Source: DATDIC01 sp963777625 (GTDB lineage: Bacteria; Pseudomonadota; Alphaproteobacteria; Acetobacterales; Acetobacteraceae). Taken from it: DNA of 64,000 nt. Under the pieces are notes generated by a model. That model searched no databases. It was not told where the DNA came from and worked only from the letters and a program-made list of their open reading frames with translations. Positions 61,471 to 64,000 of the stretch are shown here, one piece after another. Position 1 is the first letter of the stretch. The number at the start of each line of letters is the position of its first letter. The position numbers were made by a program, and so were the translations under genes. The DNA is taken from contig CAVZRO010000026.1 of NCBI GenBank assembly GCA_963777625.1, positions 124,001 through 188,000 on the forward strand, given 5' to 3'.

Positions 61471-61905
61471 TCACGTCGGGTCGAATTTCATCGCCGCGCC
61501 ATTCATGCAATAGCGCTCGCCGGTGGGCTTCGGCCCATCCTCGAACACGTGCCCGAGATGGCCGCCGCAACGGCTGCAATGCACTTCGGTGCGGGTCATG
61601 AAGAAGTTGCGATCTTCGGTGGTGCTGACGGCGCCCTCGATCGGCTGCCAGAAGCTCGGCCAGCCGGTGCCGCTCTCGAACTTGGTGTCGGAGGTGAACA
61701 CGGGCTGGCCACAGCCGGCGCAAACGAATTGCCCGTGGCGTTTTTCGACATTCAGCGGGCTGCTGCCGGAGCGTTCGGTGCCGTGCTCGCGCAGCACGCG
61801 GAACTGGGCCGGATCCAGCCGGCGGCGCCATTCTTCCTCGGTGTAGGTCACTGGATATTCTTCCGTGGGTGCCTCGTGAGAGGCGCCGCCGAACAACCGC
61901 TTCAT
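61471..61905 (-). CDS. msrB: Peptide methionine (R)-S-oxide reductase MsrB
   Basis: 144 residues. Zinc-binding CAGC and CSRC pairs (FVCAGCGQPVFTSDTKFES, EVHCSRCGGHLGHVFEDG) and the catalytic RYCMNGAAMKFDP cysteine motif are intact. It repairs oxidised methionine. A basic N-terminal start MKRLFGGASHEAPTEEYPVT has no clear signal peptide. Confidence 0.95.
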   Translation of the reverse strand: MKRLFGGASHEAPTEEYPVTYTEEEWRRRLDPAQFRVLREHGTERSGSSPLNVEKRHGQFVCAGCGQPVFTSDTKFESGTGWPSFWQPIEGAVSTTEDRNFFMTRTEVHCSRCGGHLGHVFEDGPKPTGERYCMNGAAMKFDPT

Positions 61906-61984
61906 TGGGGGTCCTCCTTCGGATTGATCCTGCGGGTAGTATATGGGGAGGCAATGAGCGTTACAGCCGGGGGAGAGACACGGG

Positions 61985-63167
61985 ATGGCCGAGCCAGATC
62001 ATGCGTTGCAGCCGGTATTGCCCGAGGATGCCGGCACCGCGGCCTTGGCGGGGCGGGTGTGGCGGCCGGAGCTGGAGGGGCCATCCGTGGTCGCGGTCCG
62101 CGGCGCGGAGTTGCTGGATATAACGTCGGTTTTTCCGACCATGCGCGATCTGTGCGAGGCGGACGATCCGGCCACGGCGCTGCGTGCGGCTGCCGGGGAG
62201 CCGGTCGGATCCCTGAACGAGGTGCTGGCGAACACGCCGCGGCTGGGCGCGCGATCCGAAGCGGCCCTGGCTGCTGGCGCCGATCGACCTGCAAGCGATC
62301 AAGGCCGCCGGGGTGACGTTCGCCGTGTCCATGATCGAGCGGGTGATCGAGGAGCGCGCGCGCGGCAACCCGGATGCCGCCGCGGCGATCCGCACCGAGG
62401 TGAACCGGCTGGTCGGCGACGATCTGGCCAGACTGAAGCCGGGATCGGCCGAGGCGGCGCGGCTCAAGCAGGTGCTGATGGAGCAAGGCGCGTGGAGCCA
62501 GTACCTGGAGGTGGGGATCGGGCCGGACGCCGAGATTTTCACCAAGGCGCAGCCGATGGCCGCAGTCGGGACCGGGATGGAGGCAGGCATTCACCCGGCG
62601 TCTTCGTGGAACAATCCGGAGCCGGAGGTGGTGCTGGCGGCGTCCTCCGCCGGCCGGATCGTGGCGGCGACGCTGGGCAACGACGTCAACTTGCGCGACG
62701 TGGAAGGACGCTCGGCGCTGCTGCTGGGGAAGGCGAAGGACAACAACGCGTCCTGCGCGGTCGGGCCGTTCCTGCGTTTCTTCGACGGCGCATTCGGGCT
62801 GGACGATATTCGCCGGACGACGGTTTCGCTGCGAGTGGAGGGAGCGGACGGATTCCATATGGAGGGTTCGTCGTCGATCGGGCAGATCAGCCGCGATCCG
62901 GCTGACCTGGTGGCGCAGATGGTGAATGCGCATCACCGCTACCCGGACGGAGCCGTGCTGTTCCTGGGGACGATGTTCGCGCCAGTCGACGACCGGGATG
63001 CGCCCGGCAAAGGGTTCACGCACAGGACGGGGGATATCGTTGCGATCTCGGCGCCCAAGTTGGGGCGGCTGGTGAACCGGATGGCACCGACGGATGCGTG
63101 CGAGCCGTGGCGCTTCGGGGCCGGGGCGCTGATGCGCAACCTGGCGCGGCGGGGGCTGCTGGGGTAG
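61985..63167 (+). CDS. Fumarylacetoacetate hydrolase-family protein, one frameshift
   Basis: About 393 residues after joining. N-terminal domain (LLDITSVFPTMRDLCEADDP) runs to about 62268, then shifts to PWLLAPIDLQAIKAAGVTFA, QYLEVGIGPDAEIFTKAQPM, HPASSWNNPEPEVVLAASSA (metal-binding EPE), LGKAKDNNASCAVGPFLRFF and FTHRTGDIVAISAPKLGRLV. This is the fumarylacetoacetase barrel used for sugar-acid or aromatic breakdown, with the acidic metal residues present. One base removed near 62270 restores the frame. Confidence 0.85.
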
Positions 63168-63182
63168 GGGCGCGGGGCAGGA

Positions 63183-64000
63183 TCATCGGCCGCGAGACCG
63201 GCCCATTGCCAGCGCCGAGATCATCTGATCCCGGTCGATCAGCCGCTTGCCGAGGCGGCGGATCATCAGGTGCTGGAACTCGCGCGCCACCGCCGGATGT
63301 TGGTTCTCCAGCCGGTTCATGGCCGCGCGTGTCAGCCGCAGGATCCGGCACGGCTGGTCGGCTTTCACGGTGGCAGTGCGCGGAAGCCCGAGTGTAAAGC
63401 CGATCTCTCCCACCATCGCGCCCGCACCATAGCTGCGCACGCGCATGTCACGCCCGCTATCCAGGCGCACCGTGACGCTGGCGCGTCCGCTTTCGATCAG
63501 CAGAAGATCGTCGGACAGCTCGCCCTGCCGCAGCAGCACCGTACCGGCGGCAACGACCTCCGCTTGCAGCGCACCGAATAGCAAGGACGCCGCGTCGGGA
63601 TCGCGGAATTCCGCCCGCAGCCCCTCTTCCACCGATATGCTGCCCTCGCGCGCGTGGCTGAACAGGATGGTTTCCTCTATCCACTCCAGTGCCTCATCCA
63701 CGGTTTCAGCAATCCGCATCCGCCCGTCCGGCGTCGGCGGCAGGTATTGAAGCCGGACGGCGATCTCCGGCGGCAAGGATGTCAGCACCAGCTCGATCCG
63801 CTCATGCGCCGCAATCCGGATCAGCCGCTCGAAACTGTACAGCGCCGATCCGTCGATCCCGTCAGTATTGGCGAAGTCCAGCACCAGGTGGCGCAGCCGC
63901 CCGGGCAGGACAGCGATCTCGTCCCGCACCGCCCCCACCAGCCGGCTGGCCGTGCCAAAGAATATGAACCCCTGCAGATGCAGCACCAGGATGAACTCCG
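63183..64000 (-). CDS. C-terminal part of a SulP-type transporter with STAS and cyclic nucleotide-binding domains
   Basis: Open at the window edge; the visible 270 or so residues are the cytosolic end. A STAS domain (LHLQGFIFFGTASRLVGAVR, then LRHLVLDFANTDGIDGSALY, SFERLIRIAAHERIELVLTS) is followed by a cyclic-nucleotide-binding domain (GTVLLRQGELSDDLLLIESG, then RVRSYGAGAMVGEIGFTLGL and PRTATVKADQPCRILRL). LQGFIFFGTA is the usual start of the STAS part of SulP anion transporters. The membrane region lies outside the window. Confidence 0.85.
   Translation of the reverse strand, partial: EFILVLHLQGFIFFGTASRLVGAVRDEIAVLPGRLRHLVLDFANTDGIDGSALYSFERLIRIAAHERIELVLTSLPPEIAVRLQYLPPTPDGRMRIAETVDEALEWIEETILFSHAREGSISVEEGLRAEFRDPDAASLLFGALQAEVVAAGTVLLRQGELSDDLLLIESGRASVTVRLDSGRDMRVRSYGAGAMVGEIGFTLGLPRTATVKADQPCRILRLTRAAMNRLENQHPAVAREFQHLMIRRLGKRLIDRDQMISALAMGRSRGR

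Overview
The window is about 64 kb of high-GC DNA. Gene content and protein style (CO-dehydrogenase-type maturation genes, an XRE/ScfR-type regulator beside isocitrate lyase, a complex I NDUFS4-like subunit gene, Nu1/AlpA-type phage genes) suggest an alphaproteobacterium, most likely Rhodospirillales/Acetobacteraceae. The lineage is an inference; there is no rRNA to confirm it.

Layout. 1-6.8 kb: partial class III aminotransferase, class II aldolase and a DMSO-reductase-family oxidoreductase on +, then on - a spermidine-synthase-like protein, an alpha/beta hydrolase, a glycine-rich stress protein and a small secreted protein. 6.8-14.7 kb (-): a molybdenum-hydroxylase maturation operon (coxG, coxD, coxE, two XdhC/CoxI halves, a MoeA-like/MocA-like fusion, an ATP-grasp-like protein) without structural subunits; a BrnT/BrnA module and a wrecked FitAB-like module lie between coxD and coxE. 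14.7-22.2 kb (+): ion transporter, MgtC, small membrane protein, TerC, TerB, PrpB-like lyase, AcuC-like deacetylase, DUF192 protein, tRNA-Pro, complex I subunit, tRNA-Arg. 22.2-38.5 kb: a 16.3-kb integrative element in tRNA-Arg, bounded by 50-bp direct repeats. It has a tyrosine integrase, AlpA-type HTH proteins, a TOPRIM/AAA primase-helicase, an iteron array, a Nu1/TerS-like protein, a tape-measure protein with a lytic transglycosylase domain, HicAB and a ribbon-helix-helix/zinc-knuckle regulator, but no recognisable large terminase, portal or capsid gene. 38.5-45 kb: small stress and regulatory genes, an Rrf2/NsrR-like regulator with FdxA and an AhpD-like protein, an Atm1-type ABC exporter and a NUDIX protein. 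45-53 kb: an insertion-sequence and decayed-defence zone (IS30-like, an IS701-like element carrying a passenger gene, an IS4/Tn5-like element, a broken MmeI-type methyltransferase and an MNT nucleotidyltransferase). 53-64 kb: class I aldolase, enolase-superfamily enzyme, ScfR-like regulator divergent from isocitrate lyase, two solute-binding proteins, MsrB, a fumarylacetoacetase-family enzyme and the C-terminus of a SulP-like transporter.

The cox-type genes would jointly assemble and sulfurylate a molybdenum hydroxylase encoded elsewhere. The ScfR-isocitrate lyase pair would control acetate or fatty-acid use.

Many otherwise well-preserved genes carry single-base frameshifts, often in runs of G, in host genes and in the mobile element alike. 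This looks at least partly like uncorrected indel error in the assembly. True decay, with in-frame stop codons, is visible in the IS30 transposase, the MmeI-like methyltransferase and the MNT gene.
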